Positions 34,948-43,721 of a DNA stretch of 64,000 bases are shown one piece after another; positions within the stretch are counted from its first letter, which is position 1; every line of letters starts with the position of its first letter. Origin of the DNA: Parabacteroides sp. PH5-46. Lineage in GTDB: Bacteria > Bacteroidota > Bacteroidia > Bacteroidales > Tannerellaceae. The notes below the pieces were generated by a model. The model did no database searches, was not told where the DNA came from, and worked only from the letters and a program-made list of their open reading frames with translations. The position numbers were made by a program, and so were the translations under genes. Location of the stretch: contig NZ_JARXXA010000006.1 in NCBI RefSeq assembly GCF_029892785.1, positions 62,001 to 126,000 on the forward strand. The letters are read 5' to 3'.

Positions 34948-35970
34948 TTACTTAGCCTTAACAATGCTTTCGTACACCAAGCGTGTCAGGTCGCCGTTTT
35001 CATTATCACCTCCATATTCCCAGTACATACCTCCCAGCAAATCCTGGTCGAGAATGTATTTGCATTTGAGGGTAAGAGATTCGGGGTTTTCGTAACAGAA
35101 AACCATATTGCCGTTCGCGTCGGTCAGGTAAGGAACCAAAGCATCCGAATCCCAATGGGCGGTATATCCTTCCATTTCGTGTGCTTTTGTGAGGTCTGCC
35201 GGACGTTGGAAACCATCTATCGCCCGACCGTATATCGGCATTCCCATCACTAATTTATGCTTGGGTATGCCTGCTGCCAAATGCGCTTTTACAGCTTCGT
35301 CGGCACAACGTCTGTCCACTTTGTCGGAACGATAAAGGGCTGAATGATGGTAAGGAGGATTTCCCATATCATAAGCCATTATGTTGGTGAAATCAAGGTA
35401 TGCGTCTAATGCCTTGTGGTCCATATACTCGGCACTGGCTACAGTTGCCTGTGTAAGTAGTTTATTTTTACCGATAGCTTCGCGAATGTCACGCATCAAT
35501 AATGTATAGTTTTCCGTGTCATCGGGAGAGGCCGATATGTTAGCCATATCTTGTGTAGGATATTCCCAATCGATATCAATCCCATCCAGGTTAAACTCCT
35601 TTACGATGCGTTGGCAGTCCTTTGCAAAACTCTTACGAAGCGCTTCATCTGCTGCCATTTCACTGAATCGTCCGCTTCCCCAGCCGCCAATGGAGACCAG
35701 TACTTTCAAGTGTGGAGCTTTTTGTTTCAAAGCGACTATTTTTCTCAATCGTTCTTCATTAGCAATGCGTACTCCGTCGAAACGATCGTTTACATGCCCG
35801 AAAGCATAATTGATATGGGTAACAACGTTTGGGTTAGGCATATAGTCTTCCCAAGAGGTTACATAAGCTACCACTACTTTACCATTGCTTGGGCTTGCTT
35901 CTGTTTTTTTGCTGCCTGTACAAGACAAACAAATCCCGATAAAAGCCAGAGCTATTAATATGTTTTTCAT
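34948..35970 (-). CDS. Glycoside hydrolase family 18 lipoprotein (chitinase or endo-beta-N-acetylglucosaminidase type)
   Basis: A 340-residue secreted TIM-barrel enzyme. The lipoprotein signal ends at ICLSC (cysteine about 17). The catalytic motif DGIDIDWEYP (DxxDxDxE, about 130-139) is intact, SIGGWGSGRF precedes it, and the barrel ends with DQDLLGGMYWEYGGDNENG. GH18 enzymes cleave beta-1,4 bonds between N-acetylglucosamine residues by substrate-assisted catalysis. Next to NagB-like, ROK and permease genes it probably supplies GlcNAc units from chitin-like or N-glycan material. It sits between a ThuA gene (7 bp) and a small secreted protein gene (11 bp). Confidence 0.92.
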   Translation of the reverse strand: MKNILIALAFIGICLSCTGSKKTEASPSNGKVVVAYVTSWEDYMPNPNVVTHINYAFGHVNDRFDGVRIANEERLRKIVALKQKAPHLKVLVSIGGWGSGRFSEMAADEALRKSFAKDCQRIVKEFNLDGIDIDWEYPTQDMANISASPDDTENYTLLMRDIREAIGKNKLLTQATVASAEYMDHKALDAYLDFTNIMAYDMGNPPYHHSALYRSDKVDRRCADEAVKAHLAAGIPKHKLVMGMPIYGRAIDGFQRPADLTKAHEMEGYTAHWDSDALVPYLTDANGNMVFCYENPESLTLKCKYILDQDLLGGMYWEYGGDNENGDLTRLVYESIVKAK

Positions 35971-35981
35971 TTTACTATAGT

Positions 35982-36455
35982 TTATTTATGAATGATTTTT
36001 CCTTCTTTACTGTTATACTCGATACAGTCGTATGCCCAGGTAACCTGCAGGCGATTTCCTTCTTTGTCGACAGAGAATTTATCTTCTTTGAAGTACTTAC
36101 GGTATAACTCTTGTTTCCCGTCCTGATTACGATCTTCCAGTTTTAGTTCCCGTTCGGTAGTCAGCACAATATCAGACTTGTATTTCATCTCTTTGGTATA
36201 GTAATCTACAATTACGTAATACACCCTGAAGATGTCGAAATACGGATAATGTCCTTTATCTCTGCAAAACAGAAATACTTCTTCCAATGCCGGATCGTCA
36301 TCCATCTGTACGACTTGCGAAGCATGTACGCCGAACCCTCCTTCCTGTGCTTCGGGAGGAAACCGATCCCATGTGCGTGCCTCACTTACCTGATATTGTC
36401 CCCAGGCTGAAATGGAGGTTACGGCTAACAGAATGCTTAATAACGCTTTCTTCAT
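35982..36455 (-). CDS. Small secreted protein of unknown function
   Basis: A 157-residue protein with a signal peptide (about 1-19, cleavage after SAWG). The mature part is acidic and strand-rich. It contains DDDPALEEVFLFC and LEDRNQDGKQELYRKYF, a pattern like the calcium-type D-x-N-x-D-G loop seen in beta-propeller or VCBS-like repeats. I do not recognise a family. It lies between the MFS permease and GH18 genes with gaps of 7 and 11 bp, so it is probably part of the same sugar operon, perhaps a periplasmic accessory. Confidence 0.6.
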   Translation of the reverse strand: MKKALLSILLAVTSISAWGQYQVSEARTWDRFPPEAQEGGFGVHASQVVQMDDDPALEEVFLFCRDKGHYPYFDIFRVYYVIVDYYTKEMKYKSDIVLTTERELKLEDRNQDGKQELYRKYFKEDKFSVDKEGNRLQVTWAYDCIEYNSKEGKIIHK

Positions 36456-36462
36456 ATCATTA

Positions 36463-37782
36463 TTATTCTGCAGATTGACGTACTCTTGAACCGATCAGAG
36501 CGTAATACAACATGAACAGTTCTCCGAATATGACGATAAACCAAGACCATCTCCATCCATCTAATGCGTCTGCAAGCATACCTTGCAATAATGGCAGGAT
36601 GGCACCGCCTACTACGCCTATCATAAATACCCCGGAGGCAACGGAAGTATATTTGCCTAATTTGGCAACAGATAAGGTAAAGATAGCTCCCCACATAATT
36701 GAATGGAACAAGCCTACAGCCGTCAGCAACCAAGGGTTATTCATGCCGATAGCTAACAATGTAAGGATAGTAGCCGAAACAGTAGTTACGATCAACTGTA
36801 CGCGTGGAGGTACAGTACTTAACGAACTGCCTACCAAACGGCCGATAAGCATACCGCCCCAGTATAATGTAGCCATCAAGGCAGGTATAGCAAAGTTGAT
36901 ACCAAACAACGTTAAGGAACTGTTTCCGAAGAAAGAAAACGCTCCGTTAACCTTTTCCATTTCAATGGCATATAAGTTTATGTTGGCACCGATGCAGACC
37001 TCCACCCCTACATAAAAGAAGATAGCAATAACCCCCAAAGTAAGATGGCTGAAAGACCAGACACTCTTTTCCAGTTTCTCGCCTACTTCGGCTTTAGTTC
37101 CCTGTATATCCGGCAAAGACAGGCGGTATAAGATGACAACTACCAGCCCGATAATAGCCATAAGAGATAAGAAAGGTATCATTAACTGACTCACTTGCAC
37201 TTCTTCCATTGCCAGTCCGCCAAAAACAATACCGGTTACAAAGAAAGGAGCAATCGTGGTACCGATAGAATTGGCCGATCCTCCGATGGCAAGCCGCTGT
37301 ATGGGTTGAGTTCCTTTTACATAACAGGCTGTCAGGTATGGGTTTATTACCACCTGAAGAATCGTAGCTGATGCCCCTACCACAAACGAACCTAATAGGA
37401 AAATAAAGAAACCTGTAGGAATTGTATTCTCTCCCAGATGTAAGTTCGCCCCCGGAAACTTCACAGTAAACCAGGATGAAAGGTAGAAAAGGCCAAGCCC
37501 GACGATCATAATAAACAAGGAGCGGATCAGCGTTCCCTTGTATCCAACCTTAGTAGTCCAAGACGATCCTATCCCGCCACAAAGTGGATAGGCCAAAAAC
37601 CAGGAGAAGGTAATCAAGGTAGCAAAGGTGTTTTTCAGATCACCTACTCCAGCCAGAAAGGCTTCTTTCAGAGGACCTTGGAATTGAGTATTGGCAGTAG
37701 TTAGAAAGCCAACAATAAAGAACAGGAATACCATCGTGATAAATGGTCCCACATAATTGATTTGTTTTTCTTGCTGTGTCAT
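36463..37782 (-). CDS. MFS sugar permease (FucP/NagP type)
   Basis: A 439-residue inner-membrane protein with about twelve helices. The N-terminus VGPFITMVFLFFIVGFLTTANTQ and the segment GGIGSSWTTKVGYKGTL resemble the fucose/glucose-galactose/GlcNAc proton symporter family (FHS). Within this cluster the most likely cargo is a hexose or an N-acetylated amino sugar; that is inference from the neighbouring NagB-like and ROK genes. It starts 19 bp after the stop of the NagB-like gene. Confidence 0.85.
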   Translation of the reverse strand: MTQQEKQINYVGPFITMVFLFFIVGFLTTANTQFQGPLKEAFLAGVGDLKNTFATLITFSWFLAYPLCGGIGSSWTTKVGYKGTLIRSLFIMIVGLGLFYLSSWFTVKFPGANLHLGENTIPTGFFIFLLGSFVVGASATILQVVINPYLTACYVKGTQPIQRLAIGGSANSIGTTIAPFFVTGIVFGGLAMEEVQVSQLMIPFLSLMAIIGLVVVILYRLSLPDIQGTKAEVGEKLEKSVWSFSHLTLGVIAIFFYVGVEVCIGANINLYAIEMEKVNGAFSFFGNSSLTLFGINFAIPALMATLYWGGMLIGRLVGSSLSTVPPRVQLIVTTVSATILTLLAIGMNNPWLLTAVGLFHSIMWGAIFTLSVAKLGKYTSVASGVFMIGVVGGAILPLLQGMLADALDGWRWSWFIVIFGELFMLYYALIGSRVRQSAE

Positions 37783-37801
37783 GGTATTTAGTTTTCAATG
37801 A

Positions 37802-38539
37802 TCAATGTTCAATAGACAAAAGGCTTGCCGCCTCTTGGTCGAGCAGGAATTCGCAATTAGGATGGAGTTGCAGGATGGATGCCGGAACGTCAGTGGTGAT
37901 CGGCCCTTCAAGCATTTTCTGTACAATTTCAGCCTTTGATTTGCCTTTGGCTACTAACAGAATCTTGCGTGCCTGCATGATATTCCGGATGCCGAGGGTT
38001 ATTCCTCCCAGTTCTTTGTTGTCCGGTGTATTAGTCTCTTTCCGGATACGGGCTTCCAATACTTCGTCCATTTTAGAGAGCCATGTTTCACGTTCAAAAG
38101 GAGTTCTCGGCTGATTAAAGCCCAGATGGCCATTGGTACCCAGTCCTAATACCTGTAGGTCGATTCCGCCCCGTTCTTTCAGTTGATCCTGAAATAGTTT
38201 GCATTCTTTTGTAAAGTCATCGGATAGTGTAGGAGGCATGATAAAATAGTTGTCTTTCACTCCTAAAGTGTCTATTAACTGGTCTTTCAGCATGGTATAA
38301 CAAGCCCCTTTATATTCTCTGGGAACATTGGTCACTTCATCTACTCCAAAGAATGTGGTTTGCGATATATCAAAAGGGTTTTCCTGATATATACGGCTGA
38401 TCAACACGTGCATATTGTGTGTTGTCTGACCTGTGGAAAGGCCGATTACAGCTTTTGGCTTGTTTAAAATCTCACCGATAATGCGCCAGGCGGCTACATT
38501 ATCAAATGCTTGTTCATTGATCGTTACAGTAATTTTCAT
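37802..38539 (-). CDS. Glucosamine/galactosamine-6-phosphate isomerase family protein (NagB/AgaI-like)
   Basis: A 245-residue cytoplasmic protein of the NagB fold, which deaminates and isomerises amino-sugar 6-phosphates to ketose phosphates. Seen: phosphate loop GLSTGQTTHNM (33-43), FFGVDEV (63-69) holding the first catalytic aspartate, and LGLGTNGHLGFNQP (131-144). In E. coli NagB the equivalent stretch holds Asp141, His143 and Glu148. Here His138 is kept but the acids are Asn136 and Gln143. AgaI-type galactosamine enzymes are also known to carry Asn at the first site, so a different substrate from NagB is plausible. The last residues come from a short CAATG-rich repeat. Confidence 0.85.
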   Translation of the reverse strand: MKITVTINEQAFDNVAAWRIIGEILNKPKAVIGLSTGQTTHNMHVLISRIYQENPFDISQTTFFGVDEVTNVPREYKGACYTMLKDQLIDTLGVKDNYFIMPPTLSDDFTKECKLFQDQLKERGGIDLQVLGLGTNGHLGFNQPRTPFERETWLSKMDEVLEARIRKETNTPDNKELGGITLGIRNIMQARKILLVAKGKSKAEIVQKMLEGPITTDVPASILQLHPNCEFLLDQEAASLLSIEH

Positions 38540-38579
38540 GTTTAGTTATCGTTTTATAATTCAATGGATTAATGTGTAG

Positions 38580-38667
38580 TTCAAAACGCATGCATCCTTT
38601 TCTCAAAACGCATGCATGTGTTTTTGAAATCGCATGCGTACTTTTTTTGAAACGCATGTGTGCAATT
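38580..38667. repeat. 22-bp-period palindromic array C (4 units)
   Basis: Four units of exactly 22 bp begin at 38580, 38602, 38624 and 38646. Each holds an AACGCATGCAT-type or TCGCATGCGT near-palindrome centred on GCATGC (GCATGT in the last unit), separated by T-rich linkers. It occupies the gap between the ROK kinase gene and the NagB-like gene, starting 41 bp upstream of the latter's start codon. Confidence 0.9.
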
Positions 38668-38693
38668 TTTTCCGGCTTGCGCTTAGTGTAAAA

Positions 38694-39635
38694 TTACACA
38701 TTCATTGCTACGGCTCCTGCTCCAATCAAACCGATAAAATCAGGATTCAATTTGGTGATAACTACCCCATTCTTTACAAAGCGGATAGTATTAGCATTCA
38801 GCTTTTCAAGAATTTTTGTGTGGATATAGCCATCGGAAACAAGGCCTCCTCCCAATACAACAGTATCCGGGTCACTTACCCGTACCAGGTTCATGATCAG
38901 ATTGGCAAGTGCAAGGGAAGCATTTTCCACTAATTCAACGCAAAGAGGATCTCCTTTTTTGCTTAAATCAAACACTTCTTTTATGTTCACCCGCTCACCG
39001 GGGTTTTCAGAAATAAACAAATTGGTTTCAAATCGTGGTTTTAGCAGGCGGGCGCAGCTGTCAAATCCTATGCCGGCAGCAATCTGTTCTACGCAATCCA
39101 TCCGTCCACAACCGCAACGTACCCCGATATTTACTCCAACCTGCGTATGTCCTACTTCGCCTGCATTGAAGTGACTTCCCCGTATTTGCCTGCCATTAAT
39201 AACGAAGCCGGCAGCAATCCCTGTTCCTACATTTATATAAATAAAGTTTCTGGATAGTTGCCCGAATCCAAAGTGACGCTCTGCCCGTGTGGCGCTTTTT
39301 ACATCATTGTCTATATGGCAGGGAATACCGTATAGGTCAAACAATTCCTGAGCCAAGGGGATAGGTTGGGTACGGCTTGGATCAATCTGTAGCCAAATGC
39401 CTTTTTCAGGATCTACCCGGCCGATAAGGCCAACGCCCATTCCAAGAGGTTTCTTGTCTGTCCAGCCTACTGTCTGTATGTAGTTGTCCAGTGATGTTTT
39501 TATGATATCCAGGGCAGATTGCTGATTAAAATATCCGGAATCATACTTTTTGTATTTAAGTATATTTCCGCTACTGTCCACTTCTCCTATCAGCAATTTA
39601 GTTCCTCCCAGGTCAATGCCTAAATAAGTTTCCAT
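38694..39635 (-). CDS. ROK-family sugar kinase
   Basis: A 313-residue ROK protein. ATP/phosphate motif GIDLGGTKLLIGE is at the N-terminus, NDVKSA near 108 carries the catalytic aspartate region, and the ROK zinc site GVNIGVRCGCGRMDCVE follows near 165. There is no N-terminal helix-turn-helix, so it is a kinase rather than a repressor. It phosphorylates a hexose or amino sugar at C6; with the adjacent NagB-like enzyme it would feed GlcNAc- or glucose-type sugars into glycolysis. It is the first gene of the minus-strand cluster, followed by array C. Confidence 0.9.
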   Translation of the reverse strand: METYLGIDLGGTKLLIGEVDSSGNILKYKKYDSGYFNQQSALDIIKTSLDNYIQTVGWTDKKPLGMGVGLIGRVDPEKGIWLQIDPSRTQPIPLAQELFDLYGIPCHIDNDVKSATRAERHFGFGQLSRNFIYINVGTGIAAGFVINGRQIRGSHFNAGEVGHTQVGVNIGVRCGCGRMDCVEQIAAGIGFDSCARLLKPRFETNLFISENPGERVNIKEVFDLSKKGDPLCVELVENASLALANLIMNLVRVSDPDTVVLGGGLVSDGYIHTKILEKLNANTIRFVKNGVVITKLNPDFIGLIGAGAVAMNV

Positions 39636-39836
39636 ATTCTGTATTACTCTTGTTTATTAGTTGTTGTTGTTCCTGCTGCAATGATATCCATAATCTATAG
39701 ATGAGAGGTTTGATAAATGACAAAAAAGGTTTGATGGTTGTTATTTTGAGTACAAAAACACGTTTTCCACTGTGTTTTAATTGATAATTGCCGCATATTT
39801 AGGCTTGTAATTATTCACTGCTACTTATAAAAATCG

Positions 39837-39844
39837 TACCTTTG
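39837..39844 (+). promoter_or_regulatory. -7 element of typA
   Basis: TACCTTTG followed by CAGCC, the same 13-bp string found at the DUF2723 promoter. No TTTG sits at -33. The remaining 200 bp of this divergent gap (39636-39836) show no other element I can support. Confidence 0.55.
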
Positions 39845-39864
39845 CAGCCGTAAAATTAGTCTCA

Positions 39865-41667
39865 ATGCAAAAAATTAGGAATATCGCGATTATCGCACAC
39901 GTAGATCATGGGAAGACAACCCTTGTAGATAAAATGTTATTAGCTGGGAAGCTTTTTAGGGAAGGACAAGACGATTTAGACCAATTCTTAGACAGCAATG
40001 ACCTCGAACGTGAAAGAGGGATCACCATTTTGGCAAAAAACGTATCGATTCAATATAAAGATTGTAAGATAAATATTATTGACACTCCGGGTCACGCTGA
40101 CTTTGGCGGTGAAGTGGAACGTGTATTGAATATGGCAGACGGATGCCTGCTGTTGGTTGATGCCTTTGAAGGCCCGATGCCGCAAACACGTTTTGTATTG
40201 CAGAAAGCCATTCAGATAGGATTAAAACCCATTGTTGTTATTAACAAAGTAGATAAACCGAATTGTCGTCCGTCGGAAGTTCAGGAAATGGTTTTCGACC
40301 TTATGTTCAATCTGGATGCTAGTGAGGATCAATTAGATTTTCCCACGATATATGGCTCTGCTAAGCAAGGCTGGATGTCGGATGACTGGAAAACGCCCAC
40401 CGATAATATATTCCCCTTGCTGGATGCCATCATAGAACATATCCCGGAGCCGGAAGTGCTGGAAGGTACCCCTCAGTTGCTTATCACTTCTTTGGACTAT
40501 TCCAAGTACGTAGGACGTATTGCCGTAGGGCGTGTCCATCGTGGAGAATTGCAAGAGGGACAAGACATTATGCTCTGCAAGCGAGATGGTTCGATGGTAA
40601 AGTCCAAGATTAAGGAAGTGGATGTCTTTGAAGGTTTGGGCCGTACCAAAGTTTCCTCTGTAAGATCGGGCGATATCTGTGCCCTGATCGGGATTGAAGG
40701 TTTTGAGATTGGTGAAACAGTCTGTGACGTAAATAATCCGGAACCCCTGCCTACGATTGCGATTGATGAGCCTACCATGTCGATGTTGTTTACCATCAAT
40801 AACTCACCTTTCTTCGGCAAGGATGGAAAATTCGTAACATCCCGTCATATCTTCGACCGTTTGCAGAAAGAGCTGGATAAGAACCTGGCGCTACGGGTAG
40901 AACCTACTAATTCAGCCGATTCATGGCTGGTTTTCGGAAGAGGTGTACTTCACCTCTCTGTACTGGTTGAAACGATGCGTCGCGAAGGCTATGAATTACA
41001 GGTAGGTCAGCCACAGGTTATTATCAAAGAAATAAACGGAGTAAAGTGTGAACCGGTAGAACAACTGACGATCAACCTGCCGGAGGAATCATCCAGCCGC
41101 ATCATAGATATCGTAACCCGCCGCAAAGGCGAGATGACGATGATGGAGAGCAAGAACGAACGTATGTTCCTTGAGTTTTCCATCCCTTCACGTGGTATTA
41201 TCGGCTTGAACAATGCAGTATTGACCGCTTCGGCCGGTGAAGCAATCATCGCCCACCGCTTCCTGGAATACCAACCCTGGAAAGGAGAGATCGAACGTCG
41301 GGTAAACGGCTCCATCATTGCCATGGAAACCGGAACCGCCTTTGCTTATGCACTAAACAACCTGCAATCAAGAGGCCGCTTCTTTATCTCGCCGCAAGAC
41401 GAAGTATATGCCGGACAAGTAGTAGGAGAACATACAAAAGAAGGAGATCTGGTAGTAAACGTCACGAAATCAAAGAAGCTCACCAATATGCGAGCTTCCG
41501 GATCAGACGATAAAGTAGCCCTAGCTCCCCCAATCGTATTCAGCCTTGAAGATGCCCTTGAATACATCAAAATAGACGAATACGTAGAGATCACCCCCCA
41601 CTACATGCGCATGCGCAAAATACTCCTCGACGAAAACGAAAGGAAGCGCCAAAGCAAGAACGTATAA
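39865..41667 (+). CDS. typA: Ribosome-associated GTPase TypA/BipA
   Basis: A 600-residue translational GTPase involved in ribosome assembly and stress adaptation. G-domain motifs: [14 protein letters not shown] (G1), ERGITI (G2), [14 protein letters not shown] (G3), NKVDKP (G4) and SAKQGW (G5-like). EF-G-like domains and the TypA-specific C-terminal domain follow ([36 protein letters not shown]). Length is standard. It has its own promoter and a strong hairpin after the stop. The opposing ECF-associated gene ends just beyond. Confidence 0.97.
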   Translation: MQKIRNIAIIAHVDHGKTTLVDKMLLAGKLFREGQDDLDQFLDSNDLERERGITILAKNVSIQYKDCKINIIDTPGHADFGGEVERVLNMADGCLLLVDAFEGPMPQTRFVLQKAIQIGLKPIVVINKVDKPNCRPSEVQEMVFDLMFNLDASEDQLDFPTIYGSAKQGWMSDDWKTPTDNIFPLLDAIIEHIPEPEVLEGTPQLLITSLDYSKYVGRIAVGRVHRGELQEGQDIMLCKRDGSMVKSKIKEVDVFEGLGRTKVSSVRSGDICALIGIEGFEIGETVCDVNNPEPLPTIAIDEPTMSMLFTINNSPFFGKDGKFVTSRHIFDRLQKELDKNLALRVEPTNSADSWLVFGRGVLHLSVLVETMRREGYELQVGQPQVIIKEINGVKCEPVEQLTINLPEESSSRIIDIVTRRKGEMTMMESKNERMFLEFSIPSRGIIGLNNAVLTASAGEAIIAHRFLEYQPWKGEIERRVNGSIIAMETGTAFAYALNNLQSRGRFFISPQDEVYAGQVVGEHTKEGDLVVNVTKSKKLTNMRASGSDDKVALAPPIVFSLEDALEYIKIDEYVEITPHYMRMRKILLDENERKRQSKNV

Positions 41668-41675
41668 CCTAAAAT

Positions 41676-41721
41676 ATCTGTGCAAATTCGGCTATGTAAA
41701 TGCCAATTTGCACAGATTCTT
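41676..41721. terminator. Bidirectional terminator between typA and the opposing membrane-protein gene
   Basis: ATCTGTGCAAATT (41676-41688) is perfectly complementary to 41705-41717, with an extra GGC/GCC pair inside the loop. TCTTTT follows on the plus strand and ATTTTA on the minus strand. Confidence 0.75.
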
Positions 41722-41727
41722 TTGACA

Positions 41728-42318
41728 TTACTCCTCCTCCAATTCCTTTAATTCTTCCAGGCTTTGGAGAATGGCATTTGTATTCTTTTTATACATCTTT
41801 TTGTATTCGAGATATCCCAGAATTACGCCTAATGGTATTGCAGATCCGATAACAATCCAGCGCCAGTTCTCCATATTTGGGGATAGCAGACAAGCGATAA
41901 TTGCCATTATAAAGATAATAGTGACGAAGATACATATAACTGTAGTTTGCTTCTTCCATCTGATCTTGTAGAGTTGTACTAGTCTTATATTTTCACTTAC
42001 ATTTTTAGTGAAATCAATTTTCTTCAGGTGTGATATGTTATAAATCCCTATAATAATACATGCAAATCCCAATAAGATACCAAGTATGAATATCGTGGTT
42101 TTAAATAACCCAAAATACTGTAGGTTATATGCATATATAAGGAAAAAAATGCACAATATACATGTAACGATTCCGAAATAACCATAGTTTATCAGACGAC
42201 TGAGCGGACCTGATTTGGTTTGCCTGATCTCCCGTATCAGTTTTTCATTCAATATGCTTTGCTTTTTCAGTTGCTCTTCCAGTGATGACCAGTTGTTTTT
42301 CAATTCTTCCAATTCCAT
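41728..42318 (-). CDS. Four-helix membrane protein paired with an ECF sigma factor
   Basis: A 196-residue protein. An N-terminal cytoplasmic helix (LEELKNNWSSLEEQLKKQ) is followed by four membrane helices (about 47-67, 73-95, 126-146 and 152-172) and a coiled C-terminus. The gene lies 13 bp after an ECF sigma gene, the position of an anti-sigma factor, but no zinc-binding or FecR-type motif is visible. Its role as sigma-binding partner is inferred from position only. Confidence 0.6.
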   Translation of the reverse strand: MELEELKNNWSSLEEQLKKQSILNEKLIREIRQTKSGPLSRLINYGYFGIVTCILCIFFLIYAYNLQYFGLFKTTIFILGILLGFACIIIGIYNISHLKKIDFTKNVSENIRLVQLYKIRWKKQTTVICIFVTIIFIMAIIACLLSPNMENWRWIVIGSAIPLGVILGYLEYKKMYKKNTNAILQSLEELKELEEE

Positions 42319-42331
42319 AACATGTAATGTT

Positions 42332-42826
42332 TTAACGATTCGACATTTCTCTTAATTTCTGTTTGGATCGTTTCAGTTTTGTGGCCACATTACTTACTGT
42401 TAATCCTGTTATATCAGCAATTTCTTGATATGATTTCTCTTCGAGATAGAGCAAAACAATGGCTCGTTCCATCGTTTTTAACTGATGGATCAGACGATAC
42501 ATTTCTTTGAGTTGTTCACTGATGTTTTCCGGCTCGACAAGTACTTCCTGCAAGGCAGAAACAGGGATACTTTCTGGCTTTTTCATGACTTTCCGCAAGC
42601 CGGAAATGCATGTGTTTAAAGCAATACGGTATATCCAGGTGGAAAAACTGCTTTCGCTTCTGAATTTCGGGAAGCCAGTCCACAAATTGCATATTACATC
42701 CTGGTATAAGTCGGCCATCGGATATTCTTCCGATACATAGAATGAACATACCTTGTAAATGAGTCGTTCATTTTCCTGAACCATCTGCAGGAAAGCCTCC
42801 TTTATATCATCTGTGTGTCCCATCAT
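42332..42826 (-). CDS. ECF-type RNA polymerase sigma factor
   Basis: A 164-residue group IV sigma factor. Region 2 (about 15-80; LYQDVICNLWTGFPKF, STWIYRIALNTCISG) and region 4 (about 110-160; MERAIVLLYLEEKSYQEIADITGLTVSNVATKLKRSKQKL) are complete and there is no region 3. It is followed by a four-helix membrane protein that may regulate it. It is downstream of, and in line with, rnc (46-bp gap). It differs from the SusC-linked sigma at 46305 and is probably a separate stress or signal responder. Confidence 0.92.
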   Translation of the reverse strand: MMGHTDDIKEAFLQMVQENERLIYKVCSFYVSEEYPMADLYQDVICNLWTGFPKFRSESSFSTWIYRIALNTCISGLRKVMKKPESIPVSALQEVLVEPENISEQLKEMYRLIHQLKTMERAIVLLYLEEKSYQEIADITGLTVSNVATKLKRSKQKLREMSNR

Positions 42827-42872
42827 CTGCTCTTTTATTTATTAGACGAACAGAAGTGAAAAAAATGGCAAC

Positions 42873-43706
42873 TTATTCCTGATTTATATCTTCAGGCAGT
42901 TCTTCGAATTCGTGGTCTTCGGTGCTTTCTCCGCTTTGTTTCTTTTTCAGGTCGGAGATAATTCGTTGGAATTCTTTGTCTGTGCGTAGCTTTTTGACAG
43001 CCATTTTGGCGGCGTTTTGTTGTGATTCTTTCTTGGAGTAACCAATTCCGATACCTATCTGGTGCTCAAATAAAGTTACACAGGTTTGGAAGACGGGGTT
43101 TCCGTCATTGTCCATAAATGATTCGATCAGGTCGAAGGAGATTTCCAGCTTGTTCTTCTGGCTCCACTCTATCAGGCTGGACTTGAAGTTTACTTCCTTA
43201 CGGGCGATGGCATCAATGTCTATATACTTGTCGATAATCCTGTTCTCTACAAATTTGAAGCATTTGCGATAGCCCTGATCCAGGTATATGGCACCAATCA
43301 ATGCTTCCAAGGCATTACCATACAGGTGGTTGTTGTGTGAATTGAGTTTTGCCGAGTAAACGATCATCTTATGAAGTCCCAGTTTAACGGCTATCCGGTT
43401 CAGTTGTTCCCGTTGTACGATTTTCGAGCGTGTGTTGGTCAGGAAACCCTCCCGTTTGTTTTGAAAATGCTTATACAGTATATCTGCAATAATAGCATCG
43501 AGGATGGCATCTCCCAGAAACTCCAGCCGTTCGTTATTCAGGTATCTTCCATCACCGGATTCAATGGAAGAAGACTTATGCAGAAAGGCCTGTTCGTATA
43601 GCGACAGGTCATTCGGATAAAAGCCCAATATCTTATATAAAGACAAATAAGGCTCCTTACCTCTGTTTTGAAGGAGCCTTATTTTCTTATATAAACGTGT
43701 AAACAC
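42873..43706 (-). CDS. rnc: Ribonuclease III
   Basis: A 277-residue double-strand RNA endonuclease used in rRNA processing. The catalytic signature ERLEFLGDAILD is at about 59-70, with the second acidic site in NALEALIGAIYLD; the double-stranded-RNA-binding domain (about 165-245) ends in QQNAAKMAVKKL, and an acidic tail follows. The start is a GTG at 43706; no in-frame ATG is available before the conserved core. A perfect 13-bp hairpin lies within codons 8-21. The gene is in line with acpP and fabF (15-bp gap). Length is above the usual 220-250 owing to the N-terminal extension and the tail. Confidence 0.95.
   Translation of the reverse strand: MFTRLYKKIRLLQNRGKEPYLSLYKILGFYPNDLSLYEQAFLHKSSSIESGDGRYLNNERLEFLGDAILDAIIADILYKHFQNKREGFLTNTRSKIVQREQLNRIAVKLGLHKMIVYSAKLNSHNNHLYGNALEALIGAIYLDQGYRKCFKFVENRIIDKYIDIDAIARKEVNFKSSLIEWSQKNKLEISFDLIESFMDNDGNPVFQTCVTLFEHQIGIGIGYSKKESQQNAAKMAVKKLRTDKEFQRIISDLKKKQSGESTEDHEFEELPEDINQE
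43646..43683 (-). promoter_or_regulatory. Perfect 13-bp hairpin inside the 5' end of rnc
   Basis: AATAAGGCTCCTT (43683 to 43671 on the minus strand) and its exact reverse complement (43658 to 43646) enclose a 12-nt loop, 23 nt downstream of the GTG start. TTTGTCTTT follows. It could be an RNase III cleavage site for self-control, or an attenuator ending the acpP-fabF transcript inside rnc. Confidence 0.65.
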
Positions 43707-43721
43707 TTTTAACTGTCTATA

